The notes under the pieces are model-generated. The model ran no database searches and was not told the DNA's origin. It saw nothing but the letters and a program-made list of their open reading frames with translations. Position numbers and translations under genes: made by a program. Below are positions 33,647-42,483 of a stretch of 64,000 nucleotides of DNA, in pieces. Numbering within the stretch: position 1 is the stretch's first letter; each line of letters opens with the position of its first letter. The stretch is from assembly GCA_034667465.1 (NCBI GenBank), contig JAXDJV010000025.1:310001-374000 (forward strand). Direction: 5' to 3'. The DNA is from JAOBAU01 sp034667465. Its GTDB lineage: Bacteria > Acidobacteriota > Thermoanaerobaculia > Gp7-AA8.

Positions 33647-35479
33647 ATGTCCGACGAGAAGAAGCCGAAGAAGAAAATGGACCGGGCGCGGATGCGCGCG
33701 CTTCTGCACGACGCCGGCGAGCTCGTCTGGCGTTCCCGCTTCCGACTCCTCATCGGGCTGCCAATCCTGCTCGTCAATCGCGCCGCCAGCATCATTCTCC
33801 CCGGCACGACCAAGTACCTGATCGATGACGTAATCGGGAAAGGGCGTCACGATCTGCTGTGGATCCTGGCGCTGGTCAGCGCCGGCACTGCAGTCATCGG
33901 CGCCCTTTCCGACTACGCGCTCGCGATCCTCCTCGGCATGGCCGCGCAGCGCTCGATCACCGACCTCCGCAAACGCATTCAGCAGCACATCCAGCGGCTG
34001 CCGGTGCGCTACTTCGACGAGACCAAAAGCGGCGTGCTCGTCTCGCGCGTCATGAGCGACGCCGAAGGAGTCCGCAATCTCGTCGGCACCGGACTGCTGC
34101 AACTCTTCGGCGGCATCCTCACCGCGATCGCCGCCACCGGCATCCTCTTCTTTCTCTCTGCCCGACTGGCCACGTACGTCTTCTGCGCGTTCGTCTTTTT
34201 TGCCGCCGTGCTGGTTTGGGCGTTCACGACCGCGCGGCCGCTCTTCCGCAAACGCGGCGAGCTCAATGCGAACGTCACCGGCCGTCTCACGGAAGGCGTC
34301 TCCGGCATTCGCATCGTCAAGGCGTATCGCGCCGAGCGTCACGAAGCGCGCGTCTTCGCCTCCGGCGTCCACAAACTCCTGCGCAACGTGCTCGGCACGA
34401 TGCGCGTCGTCTCCGGCGTGCAGGCGATGTCGACGCTTCTCGTCGGATTGGTCGGGATGACCGTGCTGCTCGTCGGCGGACGCGAAGTGCTCGCGCATCG
34501 GATGACGGTCGGCGGCCTGATCTCCTTCACGCTCTATCTCGCCCTCGTCGTCGGACCGATGGTGCAGATCGTCTCGATCGGCACGCAGATGTCGGAAGCA
34601 TTCGCGGGACTGGAACGGATTCGCGAAGTGCTCAATGAAACGACCGAGGATGCGGAAGACAATTCGAAACCGGCGGCGGACCTCATTCGTGGCGACATCG
34701 AGCTGCGCAACGTCACCTTTGCGTACTCGCCTGATGTTCCCGTGCTCAAAGGCGTGAGCCTCTTCGCGCCGGCGGGAACCTCGGTGGCGCTCGTCGGCCC
34801 GTCAGGATCGGGAAAGAGCACGCTGATCTCGCTCATCTCCGCGTTCCATCGTCCGACCACCGGCGAGATTCTGATCGACGGCCGCGATCTCTCCACGTTC
34901 CGGCTCGACGACTACCGCAGCAACCTCGGCATCGTGCCGCAGGACTCGTTCCTCTTCGCCGACACCATCTACACGAACATCGCGCTCGGCAATCCGCACG
35001 CGTCGCGCGAAGAGGTGTTGCACGCCGCGCAGACCGCGCACGTCGACGAGTTCGCGAATCACTTCACCGACGGCTTCGAGACCATCGTCGGCGAGCGCGG
35101 CGTGAAACTCTCCGGCGGACAGCGACAGCGCGTCGCCATCGCGCGTGCGATCGTCGCGAACCCGCGAATTCTCATCCTCGATGAAGCAACGTCATCGCTC
35201 GACAGCGAAAGCGAAGCGCTCATTCAGGACGGACTGAACGTGCTGATGAAAGGACGAACGACGTTCGTCATCGCGCATCGTTTGTCGACGGTGAGGAAAG
35301 CCGATCAGATCCTCGTACTCGAAGAGGGGCTCGTCGTCGAGCGCGGCACGCACAGCGAGCTGATGGAGCTCGGCGGTCGCTACCGCTCGCTGTACGAAAA
35401 GCAGTACGGCGTCGAAGTGAATCGCTTCGTGAACGCCGGGGAAGAGATCGAGGACATCGCAGCCGTGACGTCATCCTGA
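33647..35479 (+). CDS. ABC transporter, fused permease/ATPase (MsbA/exporter type)
   Basis: The protein has 610 residues: an N-terminal charged stretch, six transmembrane helices, and a C-terminal nucleotide-binding domain with GPSGSGKST (Walker A), LSGGQRQRVAIARA (signature), ILILDEATSSLD (Walker B) and the H-loop IAHRLS. This is a homodimer-type exporter, related to MsbA/lipid A or multidrug exporters; the substrate is unknown. The C-terminal VTSS and TGA stop are encoded by a palindromic repeat copy. No strong ribosome site precedes ATG 33647. Confidence 0.9.
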   Translation: MSDEKKPKKKMDRARMRALLHDAGELVWRSRFRLLIGLPILLVNRAASIILPGTTKYLIDDVIGKGRHDLLWILALVSAGTAVIGALSDYALAILLGMAAQRSITDLRKRIQQHIQRLPVRYFDETKSGVLVSRVMSDAEGVRNLVGTGLLQLFGGILTAIAATGILFFLSARLATYVFCAFVFFAAVLVWAFTTARPLFRKRGELNANVTGRLTEGVSGIRIVKAYRAERHEARVFASGVHKLLRNVLGTMRVVSGVQAMSTLLVGLVGMTVLLVGGREVLAHRMTVGGLISFTLYLALVVGPMVQIVSIGTQMSEAFAGLERIREVLNETTEDAEDNSKPAADLIRGDIELRNVTFAYSPDVPVLKGVSLFAPAGTSVALVGPSGSGKSTLISLISAFHRPTTGEILIDGRDLSTFRLDDYRSNLGIVPQDSFLFADTIYTNIALGNPHASREEVLHAAQTAHVDEFANHFTDGFETIVGERGVKLSGGQRQRVAIARAIVANPRILILDEATSSLDSESEALIQDGLNVLMKGRTTFVIAHRLSTVRKADQILVLEEGLVVERGTHSELMELGGRYRSLYEKQYGVEVNRFVNAGEEIEDIAAVTSS

Positions 35480-35650
35480 GCGAAGCGAAGGATCCGGGCG
35501 GGTGGTGCGCGCAGCGAGTCCCTTCCACCCGGATCCTTCGCTAACGCTTCTAAGAAACCCCTGTCAATTTTGGAAACAAACGGCCGGATCGGAGCTGGGG
35601 TTTCTTTCCATCAAGCGCTGCGCTCGCGCAGTGCCTCGACTCAGGATGAC
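35470..35650. repeat. Palindromic repeat copy 3, interrupted
   Basis: Left arm GTCATCCTGAGCGAAGCGAA starts at 35470. The right arm begins at GGATCCTTCGCTAACGCT (to 35548) and its last part CTCAGGATGAC resumes at 35640. About 90 bases of foreign sequence separate the two halves. The ABC exporter stop lies in the left arm. It separates convergent genes. Confidence 0.8.
35549..35639. repeat. Nested hairpin element inside repeat copy 3
   Basis: The inserted segment holds a perfect 10-base inverted repeat, AAGAAACCCC (35552-35561) with GGGGTTTCTT (35597-35606). A second hairpin, GCGCTGCG-CTCG-CGCAGTGC, lies at 35615-35634. It may be a separate small palindromic element inserted into copy 3, or a fusion of two repeat variants. 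Confidence 0.55.
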
Positions 35651-35656
35651 GTAGCG

Positions 35657-36241
35657 TCACTCTTTCAGCTCGACGCTCCAGTAGGCCTGATCGAGGAAGT
35701 TCTTCCAGATGTCGGGATACGCGCGTCCCTGCAGGCGATGCAGCGGATGCCACTTCGGCCGGACCGGCTGGCGGATCAGGCGCATCTCCCCTTCGCTGAG
35801 CAGCTTGTTCCCTTTTCGCACGTTGCACGGAAGGCAGGCGCAGACGACGTTTTCCCACGTCGACTTGCCGCCGCGCGAAATCGGAATCACGTGATCGAGC
35901 GAGAGCTCCGACGACGAGAACTTGCGGCCGCAGTACTGGCAGCGGTTCGCGTCGCGCAGATAGATGTTGCCGCGCGAGAACTTCACTTCCTGGCGCGGCA
36001 TGCGGTCGAACGCGAGGAGCTGCACGACGTGCGGAATGAGGATGTTGCGGCTCGGCGTGACGACGTAGTGATCGGTTGGCTGGACCGGAATGTCCATCCA
36101 GTTTTCGAAATCGTACGTTCGATATTGAGAGTCGACGGCTTTTACGTGGCCCTTGTAAAGCAGGGTCAGCGCGCGGCGTACCGAGGTGATCTGAATCGCC
36201 TGGAACACCCTGTTGAGGACGAGGACGTGGCCGTCGAGCAT
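35657..36241 (-). CDS. HNH endonuclease family protein
   Basis: The protein has 194 residues. CQYC near 101-104, LSLDHVIPISRGG near 114-125 and CLPCN near 136-140 form the HNH metal site with two zinc-binding CxxC pairs. The N-terminal half (VLVLNRVFQAI, ALTLLYKGHVKAVD) is shared by stand-alone HNH proteins that are widespread and not linked to restriction systems. GAGGA before ATG 36241 supports this start over a longer frame. It is a nuclease by family; its cellular role is unknown. Confidence 0.88.
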   Translation of the reverse strand: MLDGHVLVLNRVFQAIQITSVRRALTLLYKGHVKAVDSQYRTYDFENWMDIPVQPTDHYVVTPSRNILIPHVVQLLAFDRMPRQEVKFSRGNIYLRDANRCQYCGRKFSSSELSLDHVIPISRGGKSTWENVVCACLPCNVRKGNKLLSEGEMRLIRQPVRPKWHPLHRLQGRAYPDIWKNFLDQAYWSVELKE

Positions 36242-36296
36242 GATTCCTCTACCGCAAAAGCGACTTGATGATAACACCTGCCAAAAACGACCCAGG

Positions 36297-36325
36297 TTGA
36301 AAAAACCCTCTGATTGCGAGATAGT
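36297..36325 (+). promoter_or_regulatory. Candidate sigma-70 promoter for the secreted propeller gene
   Basis: TTGAAA (36297-36302) and GATAGT (36320-36325) are separated by 17 bases in the AT-richer gap upstream of the gene at 36396. They match the consensus at five and four of six positions. The leader would be about 60 bases. Not verified. Confidence 0.35.
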
Positions 36326-36395
36326 TAGTGCCAAGACGAAATACGAATCCAGCTCTGCGGAGCGCGTTCCGGGTGTGGTTTTTTGGGAGGCAAGT

Positions 36396-37907
36396 ATGCG
36401 CGTTTGTTCAAGGATCGCTCTCGTCGTAATCCTCATTACCGGGCTCGCCGCGCCCGCGGTACTCGCTCAGCGACTCATCGCTGACTGTCCGCTCGAGTAC
36501 GTCGCGTCCGACGCTCCCCCGGCGAATTCCAGCATCGAGCAGTCGCCGCACGGCGTGTTCCGTTTCGGAACGCAGGCCTTCGTGCTGCGCGGCCAGACGC
36601 TGACGACATACACGATCACCGACGTCGGCGATCTGCAGCCCGCTCGTGAAGACATCATCACGTCGATGGGCGCTCGCGACTCCGAGGGCGGCACGGCGTT
36701 CTCGTCGACCGGCTACCTCTTCGTCAGCGGCGAAGCAGGTCTGGAAGTGTTCGACCTGCGCAACGTGCGCGTCGGCGGCAACGCCCCGCTGCTCGTTTCG
36801 CGGACTTCCGGTCTTCGGTATCACCGTCTTGCCCTGAACGGCACGACGCTCGCCGGTCTCTATCCGGCGACCGATCTTCCCTGCTATCCGAACGGCACGC
36901 CGGACTGCGCGAATACGATCGATCTGATCTCGATCACGAACGTCGCCGCTCCCGTGCGCGTCGGTTCGCTCTCGAGCGTCGGCAGCCAGATCCTCGGCTT
37001 CAACGACATCGCCTTCAACAGCGGCATGCTCGTCGCCACCGGCGTCGGCGGCACGTTCGTCTACAACGTCAGCAACCCGCGGCTGCCGATCGGCATCGCC
37101 TTCGAGGGCACGCCGGGCAAGTTCCTCGTCAGCAACACCAGAGAGCTCGTCGTCGTCGGAAACGACCAGATGGTCGAGACCTTCGTGATGGGGAACAACG
37201 GCAACACGCTCACGCCCATCTCGATTCACAACATCAACACGCTGCAGGTCGAGCGCGCGAATCCGATCGCGTTCCATCCGCAGGGAACGATCGACGAGAC
37301 CAACGGCCGCCTCATCCTGATGGTCGACGAGATCGATCCGCAGACGCTGAATCCGGCGCGGACGATCGCCTTCGACGTCTTCGATTACACGGTGCCGTTC
37401 TATCTCGGTTCCGATCCGAAGCCGAACGAAAGCATCTCCTACACGATCGGCAACGAAGTGAAATACAACCCGGTCGCGATCGGACCGTACGTCTACGTCG
37501 TCGGCGACATCACCGGATTGCAGACCTACGGCGCCTGCGGCCAGATCACCGGACGGATCGAGTTCGATACGCTGCTGTCGCTCAACTGCGGCGGTTCCGA
37601 GATCCACGGCTGGGTCACCGGCTCGCAGCGCGTCGCGAACGTCGAGCTCTTCATCGACAACACGCCGCTTACGGCGCCGCCGGTCATTCCGGGCGGCCCG
37701 GCGCGCACCGACATCGCAGCGCGGACGCCGGTCTACACGTGGCGCGTCGCCGTGAACCTCGATGCGACGACACGCGGCGTGCACACGCTGCGCGCGATCG
37801 CAACCGATGCGAACGGCAACCGTCGTCAGTTCGCGTCGACGAACGTCTTCTTCCCCGGTCCGGGCCAGAACTGCTCGAACCGCCGGCGGACGGCAGCGTC
37901 GCGATAA
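36396..37907 (+). CDS. Exported beta-propeller-like protein
   Basis: The protein has 503 residues with a signal peptide ending APAVLAQ. The body contains repeated units like LTTYTITDVGDLQ, LEVFDLRNVRVGG, IDLISITNVAAPVRVGS and TFVYNVSNPRLP, spaced as LVIVD-type propeller blades. The C-terminus (after ITGRIEFDTL) forms an immunoglobulin-like domain. GGGAGG five bases before the ATG fixes the start. No enzyme site is evident; a surface or periplasmic binding role is likely. A clear terminator follows. Confidence 0.7.
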   Translation: MRVCSRIALVVILITGLAAPAVLAQRLIADCPLEYVASDAPPANSSIEQSPHGVFRFGTQAFVLRGQTLTTYTITDVGDLQPAREDIITSMGARDSEGGTAFSSTGYLFVSGEAGLEVFDLRNVRVGGNAPLLVSRTSGLRYHRLALNGTTLAGLYPATDLPCYPNGTPDCANTIDLISITNVAAPVRVGSLSSVGSQILGFNDIAFNSGMLVATGVGGTFVYNVSNPRLPIGIAFEGTPGKFLVSNTRELVVVGNDQMVETFVMGNNGNTLTPISIHNINTLQVERANPIAFHPQGTIDETNGRLILMVDEIDPQTLNPARTIAFDVFDYTVPFYLGSDPKPNESISYTIGNEVKYNPVAIGPYVYVVGDITGLQTYGACGQITGRIEFDTLLSLNCGGSEIHGWVTGSQRVANVELFIDNTPLTAPPVIPGGPARTDIAARTPVYTWRVAVNLDATTRGVHTLRAIATDANGNRRQFASTNVFFPGPGQNCSNRRRTAASR

Positions 37908-37931
37908 GACATCACCATCGCAACTCACGAA

Positions 37932-37954
37932 GGCGGGCGCGAGCCCGCCTTTTT
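37932..37954 (+). terminator. Rho-independent terminator
   Basis: GGCGGGC and GCCCGCC flank a GCGA loop and are followed by TTTTT. It ends the gene at 36396-37907 just before convergent pyrF. Confidence 0.88.
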
Positions 37955-37957
37955 CGT

Positions 37958-38632
37958 TTACAGCGAATCGACGATTGCACGCGCCGCGTCGCGAGGATTC
38001 GCCGCGCCGGTGATCGGACGTCCGACGACGATGTAGTCGGCACCGGCGCTGACCGCTTCAGCCGGCGTCATCGTGCGGCGCTGATCGCCGCGATCGCTGC
38101 CCTCCGGACGAATGCCTGGCGTGAGGATGATGAAGTCGTCGCCGCATGCGATGCGGATCGCTTCGATCTCGAGCGGCGACGCAACCACGCCGCGCAGTCC
38201 CGCGCTTTTCGCGAGCTGGGCGAAGCGAATCGCGGTCGCCATCGGCGACGTATCGAAGCCGATCGCGGCGAGCTCGTGTTCGTCGAGACTCGTCAGCACC
38301 GTCACCGCGAGCACGAGCAGTTCCGGCCGTACGCACGAGCGCAGCATCGCCGGGCCACCGCCCGCGTGTACGGTCGTGATCGACGCGCCGAGCGAGGCAG
38401 CTTCCGCAACCGCGTGCGACGCGGTGTTCGGAATGTCGTGCACCTTCAAATCGAGAAACACCTTCTCGCCGCGCGCGACGACTTCGCGCACGATGGCAGG
38501 ACCGTTGGCGATGAACGCCTGCAGTCCCAGCTTGAACATGCCGACCGAGCCGCTGAGCGCGTCGACCAGGCGGAGAATCTCGTCGCGCTCCGAGCGATCG
38601 AGTGCAACGACGAGCCGGTCGCGTGCTTGCAT
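37958..38632 (-). CDS. pyrF: Orotidine 5'-phosphate decarboxylase
   Basis: The protein has 224 residues, of the short type I form. LVVALDR starts the barrel; FLDLKVHDIPNT holds the catalytic Lys/Asp set; ILTPGIRP and DYIVVGRPITGA are the phosphate-binding loops. It makes UMP from OMP, the last step of pyrimidine synthesis. It is divergent from the PolX gene across only 15 bases, and no other pyr genes are here. Confidence 0.95.
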   Translation of the reverse strand: MQARDRLVVALDRSERDEILRLVDALSGSVGMFKLGLQAFIANGPAIVREVVARGEKVFLDLKVHDIPNTASHAVAEAASLGASITTVHAGGGPAMLRSCVRPELLVLAVTVLTSLDEHELAAIGFDTSPMATAIRFAQLAKSAGLRGVVASPLEIEAIRIACGDDFIILTPGIRPEGSDRGDQRRTMTPAEAVSAGADYIVVGRPITGAANPRDAARAIVDSL

Positions 38633-38647
38633 GGAACAATGATAGCG

Positions 38648-40375
38648 ATGGACAAGTGGCAGGTTGCACGTTTACTCGAAGAGATCTCCCGTTACATTGA
38701 GCTGAGTGAGCCGAATCCGTTCAAAGCGCGCGCATTCGAGCGCGCCGCACGCGCGGTTGAAGGGCTCGAAGACGACCTCGCGAAACTCGCGAAGTCGGGC
38801 GAGCTGACGAAGACGTCCGGCATCGGCAAAGCGACCGGTGCAATCATCGAAGAGCTGCTGCGCAGCGGCACCTCGCAATATCTCGAAGAGCTGCGCGCCC
38901 AATATCCGTCCGGCATCTTCGAGCTGCTGCGCGTCCCGAAGTTCGGTCTGAAGAAGATCGCGATCGTGCATTCGGAGCTCGGCGTCGGAAATCTCGACGA
39001 GCTCGAAGCGGCCGGCCGCGAAGGAAAGCTGGCGAAGCTCAAAGGCTTCGGTGCGAAGACGCAGGAGCAGATCCTGGCCGGAATCAAATTCGCGCGGCAA
39101 CGCGAGTCACGCTTCCTGCTGCCGACCGGAATCGAAGTCGCGGAAAGCGTTCGCGAACAGCTCGCCGGGATTGAAGGGATTGAAGACGCCGAGATCGCCG
39201 GCAGCATTCGGCGACGACTCGAGATCGTGCAGAACGTGAACCTCGTCATCGCCACGAAGTCGATCGACGACGTGCTCGCGGCGATGGAACGCCGCAGCAT
39301 CGTCGAAGGGCTCGCGCCGCTCGACGAACGCACCGCCAAAGGAACGACGCGCGGCGACATCACGGTGCTGTTTCATTTCGCCGCGCCCGACGACTTCGGC
39401 GCCGCGCTGCTTCGCGCCACCGGCTCCGACGCGTTTCTCGAATCGTTCAACGAGCACGCGGCGAAGAGCGGCCACGAGCTGCGCGAGGACGGACTGTTTC
39501 ACAACGGGCGTCACGTGAAGACGCCGCGCGAAGAGGACGTCTTCGCGAAAGCAGGACTGATCTTCATCGAGCCGGAGCGCCGCGAAGACGGGAGCGACCT
39601 CGCGCGAAAGAAGCCGCGCAAACTCATCGAAGCAAGCGATCTGCGCGGGACGTTTCACGTCCACACGACGTTCTCCGACGGCCGCAACAGCGTGCTCGAA
39701 ATGCTCACCGCCGCGCGCGAGCGCGACTTCGATTACCTCGGGCTTTCCGATCATTCGCCGACCGCGAGTTACGCCGGCGGACTCACCGTCGAGCGGCTGA
39801 AACAACAGCACGCCGAGATCGACGCGCATCGCGCCGCCGTCGCTCCAATGCGCGTGTTCCGCGGCACCGAAGCCGACATCCTCGGCGACGGCGCAATCGA
39901 CTACGACGACAAGACGCTCGCGAAACTCGACTTCGTCATCGCGTCGGTCCACTCGAAATTCAACATGCCGAAGGACGAGATGACCGAGCGAATCCTCAAC
40001 GCGCTCGACAATCCGTACGTGACGTTTCTCGGCCATCTCACCGGACGCCTGCTGCTGTCGCGCGAGGGCTACACGATGGACTACGAGCGCGTCTTCGAGA
40101 AAGCGGGCGAGCGCGGCGTGATGATCGAGATCAACGGCAACCCGAACCGCCTCGACCTCGACTGGCGCCACGTCAAACGCGCGCTCGCACTCGGCGTGCG
40201 CTTCAGCATCAACCCCGACGCGCATTCCATCCGCGAATACGGCGCGCTCGTGACCGGCACCTGGGTCGCGCGCAAAGGCGGACTCTCGCCAAAAGAGATC
40301 TTCAACACGCAGCCGGTCGAAGCAATCGCCGAACATTTCGCGAAGCGAAAAGAAGCCGCGCAAGCAGCGCGGTGA
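38648..40375 (+). CDS. PolX-family protein: degenerate DNA polymerase domain plus PHP domain
   Basis: The protein has 575 residues with full PolX architecture. Helix-hairpin-helix motifs come first (SGIGKATGAIIEELL). In the polymerase palm the family has GSxRR then V-x-D-x-D; here GSIRRR (185-190) is followed by VQNVNLV, so both metal-binding Asp residues are Asn. The FTGSKEHN-type block is also altered (RATGSDAF). The PHP domain from about residue 337 is intact: FHVHTTFSDG, GLSDHSP, EADILGDG, SVHSKF, GHLTGR, EINGNPNR and NPDAHS. It is probably a nuclease or phosphoesterase rather than a polymerase. Confidence 0.88.
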   Translation: MDKWQVARLLEEISRYIELSEPNPFKARAFERAARAVEGLEDDLAKLAKSGELTKTSGIGKATGAIIEELLRSGTSQYLEELRAQYPSGIFELLRVPKFGLKKIAIVHSELGVGNLDELEAAGREGKLAKLKGFGAKTQEQILAGIKFARQRESRFLLPTGIEVAESVREQLAGIEGIEDAEIAGSIRRRLEIVQNVNLVIATKSIDDVLAAMERRSIVEGLAPLDERTAKGTTRGDITVLFHFAAPDDFGAALLRATGSDAFLESFNEHAAKSGHELREDGLFHNGRHVKTPREEDVFAKAGLIFIEPERREDGSDLARKKPRKLIEASDLRGTFHVHTTFSDGRNSVLEMLTAARERDFDYLGLSDHSPTASYAGGLTVERLKQQHAEIDAHRAAVAPMRVFRGTEADILGDGAIDYDDKTLAKLDFVIASVHSKFNMPKDEMTERILNALDNPYVTFLGHLTGRLLLSREGYTMDYERVFEKAGERGVMIEINGNPNRLDLDWRHVKRALALGVRFSINPDAHSIREYGALVTGTWVARKGGLSPKEIFNTQPVEAIAEHFAKRKEAAQAAR

Positions 40376-40453
40376 ACGCAACCGCCGCCACGATCCGCCG
40401 CGAAGCCGTACGCCGAGGCCTTGCCATCCAACGCAGCGGCCCGTGGCCGCCGC

Positions 40454-40490
40454 AAAAAAGTGGGCGCCGCGGGGGTGAGTCGCGGCGCCC
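40454..40490 (-). terminator. Rho-independent terminator of the sigma/anti-sigma/secretin-like operon
   Basis: GGGCGCCGCG and its exact reverse complement flank a 9-base loop at 40462-40490. On the minus strand this is followed by ACTTTTTTG. It lies 28 bases after the stop of the gene at 40518. Confidence 0.85.
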
Positions 40491-40517
40491 GAGGAGGAGA
40501 GAACCAGCGCTATTTCG

Positions 40518-41201
40518 TTAGCGCCGCGCGACCACAACGATCATTAGTGAGCGCTGGCTTTGCGGGGCCTTCGCTGCACCGAGGATCACCGTTTGTCCGA
40601 GTTTCAGGTTCAGCGTCGTCTTCAGGAGTGACGTCAGCTGATCGCGTTGCGCGCCGGTGAGGCGCGAGACGCGGAGATCACTCACTTTGATCGAATCGCT
40701 GGAAGGATCGTATTCGCCGAAGTGGAAATCGGCGCGGTAGCCGGTCTGCATCTCCAGCATCCCTGCATCGCCTTCCTTCCCTTCGAACTCCGCTTCACCG
40801 AGCTTCTCGAACGTCGTGAAGCGCAACATTGCGAGATTCGGAGCGACATCCTTCAGATCATCAGGAACGCGCGCTCCCGGCTCGCCACGGCCGGCAGCCA
40901 CGAGGCGCACCGACAGGCGAAACGTCTGCGCCGCAGAGTCGAACTGCGCGAGCGCGTTCGCGATCTGCTTCATGTTCTCCGCGTGATCGGTGACGACGAG
41001 CGCGTTCGAGGCGCCCTGCATCGACATCGATCCCTCGGCGCTCATGAGCGGCTTGATGATCGCGGCCGCCTTCTCGGCGTCCTTGTATTTGAACTGGAAC
41101 GTCCGGACGGAGAGCGATTTCTCCTTCTCCACCGGAGGGTTCCCGAAAGCCGCCCCGCAAAGGAGGATCAGCAGGGTGGCCATGTACATACGCGTTTTCA
41201 T
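40518..41201 (-). CDS. Exported protein with secretin short domain (NolW/N1-like)
   Basis: The protein has 227 residues with a signal peptide. VRTFQFKYKDAEKAAAIIKPLM and ALVVTDHAENMKQIANALAQFD match the short N-domain of type II/III secretins and FecR-linked proteins. A second beta-rich domain follows, with no secretin pore. It is the last gene of an operon behind an ECF sigma and its anti-sigma, with a 4-base overlap. It may sense or bind something in the periplasm for that module. Confidence 0.72.
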   Translation of the reverse strand: MKTRMYMATLLILLCGAAFGNPPVEKEKSLSVRTFQFKYKDAEKAAAIIKPLMSAEGSMSMQGASNALVVTDHAENMKQIANALAQFDSAAQTFRLSVRLVAAGRGEPGARVPDDLKDVAPNLAMLRFTTFEKLGEAEFEGKEGDAGMLEMQTGYRADFHFGEYDPSSDSIKVSDLRVSRLTGAQRDQLTSLLKTTLNLKLGQTVILGAAKAPQSQRSLMIVVVARR

Positions 41202-41728
41202 AGGTCCGCCGGAAGCTGGTCGTCGAAGATCATGACGACCTTCACGTCGTTCGAGCCTTCGCTCGGTACTTCGACGATCGTTGCGTTTTTCGAATCATAC
41301 GTTTCGACGACCGGTTTCGTCGTCAGCGGCGCTGCCGCCGCCATGTGAGAGACCGGTTTCGGCGTCGCGGCCGCAATCGGCGGCAGCGACTCGAAGGTGT
41401 GCTGTTCGTGCTGCCAGACCACGGCCGCACCGGTGATGCCGGCAGCGATCGTTGCGGCAACGGCGAGACGACGCGGCCACGACAGAACGCGATGCGCAAG
41501 GCGGCTCTCCGTCGTGCGAACGTGAAGCTGCTGCATCACGTCATGCGTGAATGCTTCGACGCCGCCGGGCGGAACGAGCTCCTCGCCGCCGATCGAGCGG
41601 AAGAGGAAATCGGGATCGACGCCAACGGCGTGATCGAGACAGGCATCGCAGTGGCGCAGATGCTCGAGAAGCTCGGGCTCGCTGCTGCCGGGACGGAGGT
41701 TCGCGCGAAACGCGTTACAGGAGATCAT
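41198..41728 (-). CDS. Transmembrane anti-sigma factor with zinc-finger-like N-terminus
   Basis: The protein has 176 residues. The cytosolic start MISCNAFRANL followed by HLRHCDAC forms a C...HxxxCxxC site as in ZAS anti-sigma factors. One transmembrane helix (RLAVAATIAAGITGAAVVW) leads to a short periplasmic tail. It overlaps the sigma gene by four bases (ATGA) and the secretin-like gene by four, so the three are co-translated. It should hold the sigma factor inactive until an envelope signal arrives. Confidence 0.78.
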   Translation of the reverse strand: MISCNAFRANLRPGSSEPELLEHLRHCDACLDHAVGVDPDFLFRSIGGEELVPPGGVEAFTHDVMQQLHVRTTESRLAHRVLSWPRRLAVAATIAAGITGAAVVWQHEQHTFESLPPIAAATPKPVSHMAAAAPLTTKPVVETYDSKNATIVEVPSEGSNDVKVVMIFDDQLPADL

Positions 41729-42345
41729 TGCTGCTCTTTCCACAATCTTGAGTACTCGGGGAACTGCTTCTTCAGTTGCAACTGCATCAGCTTGCGCGCG
41801 TTGAAGAGGTGATTGCGCACCGTCGATTCGCGGCAGCCGAGGACTTTGGCGATTTCGGAGGACGGCATGTCGTCCATCTGATTCATGACGAAGATCGTCT
41901 TCTGTTTTGGAGAGAGACATGACGAGACGGCATTGAAGACCGACTCGACTTCCTTCCGCTGGATGACGACTCCCTGCTCCGCGTCGAACGACGTCTTCAC
42001 GAGCCGCAGGTTCGAATTCACGGCGTTGTCGCGCGACTGCTTGTTGCGCATGAAGTCGATCGCGACGTTGGTCACCATCCGGTACAGCCAGGTGTCGAAC
42101 GCGTATTGCGGATCGTACTTCTCGAGGTTCTCCCACAACTTGATGAAGACCAGCTGCGAGATGTCTTTGGCATCCTCGGCGTTGCCGATGATGCGGTAGC
42201 AAAGGCTGTAAACCTTGGACGTCTTGCGCCGCACGAGCACTTCGAACGCCCCGGGGTCGCCCGCGCGGATCGTTTCGACGAGCTGGCGGTCGTCAGGCTC
42301 GATCGTCTGGTTTGTCGGGATCATCAATCGGAGTTCCGCGGCCAT
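41725..42345 (-). CDS. ECF RNA polymerase sigma factor
   Basis: The protein has 206 residues. Region 2 (AFEVLVRRKTSKVYSLCYRI, DISQLVFIKLWENL, DTWLYRMVTNVAIDFMR) and region 4 (LSPKQKTIFVMNQMDDMPSSEIA with GCRESTVRNHL) are clear. It directs transcription of a small regulon and is followed by its anti-sigma. It starts the operon; the 138-base gap to divergent purD probably holds its promoter, but I cannot point to one. Met codons at 42345 and 42324 both could start it. Confidence 0.92.
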   Translation of the reverse strand: MAAELRLMIPTNQTIEPDDRQLVETIRAGDPGAFEVLVRRKTSKVYSLCYRIIGNAEDAKDISQLVFIKLWENLEKYDPQYAFDTWLYRMVTNVAIDFMRNKQSRDNAVNSNLRLVKTSFDAEQGVVIQRKEVESVFNAVSSCLSPKQKTIFVMNQMDDMPSSEIAKVLGCRESTVRNHLFNARKLMQLQLKKQFPEYSRLWKEQQ

Positions 42346-42483
42346 CGTGACATGAAGTACGCGGCCTCGACCGGAAACGTCCAGGCGACTTCACTTCATC
42401 CCGTTCGGGCCGGAAGTTCAGCGGCGCGTCCATGGCGCATCCGTGTTGCCACTTCACACGTAAACCCTTAGAATTTCGGGCAC

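Noticed and set aside
36408..37928. A 506-codon minus-strand frame opposite the secreted propeller gene
   Set aside because: The plus-strand gene has a signal peptide, ribosome site and terminator; the minus frame has none of these.
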